Of a stretch of DNA of 50,658 nucleotides, positions 49,622 through 50,658 are shown piece by piece. The notes beneath the pieces are model-generated. The model saw only the letters and a list, made by a program, of their open reading frames with translations. It was not told the DNA's origin and did no database searches. Within the stretch, counting starts at the first letter, position 1. Each line of letters begins with the position of its first letter. This DNA comes from Magnetovibrio sp. (lineage in GTDB: Bacteria; Pseudomonadota; Alphaproteobacteria; Rhodospirillales; Magnetovibrionaceae): contig JANQJR010000045.1 of assembly GCA_028281525.1 (NCBI GenBank), positions 1 through 50,658 of the forward strand, read 5' to 3'. The position numbers were made by a program, and so were the translations under genes.

Positions 49622-50560
49622 ATGCTCTGCGTCATCTCCCCCGCCAAGCGCTTGAACCTCAAGGACTGGGACCGCGACACCCCGGGCCTGACCACGCCCG
49701 ACTACCCCGACGACGCCACCCAGCTCGCCGACATCACGGGCAAACTGGACACGTCGGAAATGGAAAAGTTGATGCACATCAGCGAAAAACAGGCGGGTCT
49801 GCTGAAGGATTACTACGACGCCTTTTCCTTTCCCCACACACCCGACAACGCCAAGCCCGCATGCTGGATGTTTTCGGGCGACACATACGTCGGGCTGGAC
49901 GCAGAGACGTTGAGCGCCGACGACCTGGATTACGCCCAGGACCACCTGATCATCTTGAACGGGCTTTACGGTAAGCTGCGCCCGCTGGACTTGATCCGCC
50001 CGCACCGTCTCGACATGGGCACGCGTATCGACACACCAAAGGGCAAGGGCCTCTATGACTATTGGCAAAGCCGCCTGTCTCAAGCCATCATCGATCAGGC
50101 CAAAGCGCAAAAGACCAAGACCTTAGTGTGCCTCGCCAGCGTCGAATACTTCAAGGCGGCGCGGATCGAAGAATTACAGACCGCGGGACTGCGGGTCATC
50201 ACACCCACCTTCAAGGAAATCCGCGACAATGGTGAAATCAAAACCATGAGTCTGTTCGTCAAACGCGCACGCGGCATGATGGCACGCTGGATCATCCAGA
50301 ACCGGATCACCGATGCGGAGACGCTCAAGACCTTCAAAGCAGGCGGCTACACCTTCCAGCCCGGCGCTTCCGAAGGCGACGAATGGGGGTTCGCCCGCTC
50401 GCAGCCGGCAAAGAAAACGGCATCGAAAGCCGGAAAAAAAGATCAAACGCCGCGGTTGCGCAAATACCGCGAAGGGGTCACGGTGGCGGTGGGGGTCGTC
50501 GTGACGTCGGGAGCTTACACCGCGGCCCCTTCGCGGTATTTGCGCAACCGCGGCGTCTGA
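49622..50560 (+). CDS. yaaA: YaaA-family peroxide-stress protein (3' end suspect)
   Basis: YaaA binds DNA and lowers intracellular iron toxicity during peroxide stress in E. coli. The first about 255 residues match the family: VISPAKRLNLKDW, YVGLDAETLSADDL, LNGLYGKLRPLDLIRPHRL, SVEYFKAAR and TPTFKEIRDN. The last about 60 residues run into a large inverted repeat and are unlike the family; the true ending may be REGAAV and a stop, as read on the other strand (50515). The end coordinate is therefore unreliable. Confidence 0.85.
   Translation: MLCVISPAKRLNLKDWDRDTPGLTTPDYPDDATQLADITGKLDTSEMEKLMHISEKQAGLLKDYYDAFSFPHTPDNAKPACWMFSGDTYVGLDAETLSADDLDYAQDHLIILNGLYGKLRPLDLIRPHRLDMGTRIDTPKGKGLYDYWQSRLSQAIIDQAKAQKTKTLVCLASVEYFKAARIEELQTAGLRVITPTFKEIRDNGEIKTMSLFVKRARGMMARWIIQNRITDAETLKTFKAGGYTFQPGASEGDEWGFARSQPAKKTASKAGKKDQTPRLRKYREGVTVAVGVVVTSGAYTAAPSRYLRNRGV
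50345..50477. repeat. Left arm of a 133-bp terminal inverted repeat
   Basis: Matches the reverse complement of 50526-50658 with only two mismatches (one T/C, one A/G). It covers the 3' part of yaaA. A 48-bp spacer separates the arms. Confidence 0.95.
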
Positions 50561-50658
50561 TCTTTTTTTCCGGCTTTCGATGCCGTTTTCTTTGCCGGCT
50601 GCGGGCGGGCGAACCCCCATTCGTCGCCTTCGGAAGCGCCGGGCTGGAAGGTGTAGCC
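50515..50658 (-). CDS. Second yaaA 3' end, partial or artefact
   Basis: Read on the minus strand from the window edge, 47 codons encode the same C-terminal part as the plus-strand yaaA (GYTFQPGASEGDEWGFAR...), but end RKYREGAAV and TAA, a natural-looking end. Either a convergent second copy truncated by the edge or the product of a fold-back join. The differences between the arms are one silent and one Ser/Pro change. Confidence 0.3.
   Translation of the reverse strand, partial: GYTFQPGASEGDEWGFARPQPAKKTASKAGKKDQTPRLRKYREGAAV
50526..50658. repeat. Right arm of a 133-bp terminal inverted repeat
   Basis: Runs to the last base of the window. Perfect pairing with the left arm apart from two bases suggests a fold-back artefact at a contig end, or a second divergent copy of yaaA starting beyond the window. 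Confidence 0.95.

Overview
The window looks like one stretch of an alphaproteobacterial chromosome, probably of the Rhodospirillales / marine magnetic-spirillum type. This is inference: the order valS-popZ-tolC-rhodanese-pcm, the alphaproteobacterial polar organiser PopZ, the hopanoid genes hpnCDE, a 1288-residue DUF3683 oxidoreductase, an rpoH sigma factor and an orphan DsrC all point there, but no rRNA is present to confirm it. Codon use is G+C-rich through most genes. Visibly A+T-richer islands are the two Sel1 lipoprotein genes (5671-8139), the sensor kinase gene next to the tRNAs (15312-16898) and the lone nuclease-like gene (37379-38806).

Layout. 128-5143: hemerythrin-response regulator fusion, ilvD, a small secreted protein, a DUF302 protein and a DinB-like protein. 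5299-10918: dsrC, two Sel1-repeat lipoprotein paralogues created by a tandem duplication whose junction is still readable, and valS. 11025-14571: popZ, tolC, rhodanese and a Pcm-family methyltransferase. 14957-15130: tRNA-Cys and tRNA-Asn. 15312-29130: a signalling-rich block with a PAS histidine kinase/receiver hybrid, a hemerythrin-like protein, a membrane diguanylate cyclase, a secreted 40-residue-repeat protein, a coiled-coil/GAF-GAF-PAS adenylate cyclase/receiver operon and a convergent CHASE2 adenylate cyclase.

29502-35455: a type I secretion ABC transporter with an unusual basic tail of about 350 residues, its HlyD adaptor, and a MotA/MotB-type stator pair, all co-oriented. 35510-37241: metallo-beta-lactamase-fold hydrolase and SAM hydrolase family protein. 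37285-38823: a one-gene insert (PD-(D/E)XK nuclease-like) bounded by direct repeats at the 3' end of rpoH. 38820-45304: rpoH, a tiny membrane ORF, ispH, and the DUF3683 FAD/Fe-S oxidoreductase. 45424-49035: operon mlaC/hpnM-like, hpnC, hpnD, hpnE for squalene/hopanoid synthesis. 49181-50658: ArsC/Spx-like protein and yaaA, whose 3' end runs into a 133-bp near-perfect inverted repeat reaching the last base, probably a fold-back contig end.

The most interesting items are the direct-repeat-bounded nuclease-like gene, the readable dsrC/valS duplication scar, the secretion/stator gene cluster with its odd basic tail, the two cyclases with matching C-terminal tails, and the novel-looking 40-residue secreted repeat. 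I see no CRISPR array, prophage, transposase or rRNA operon.
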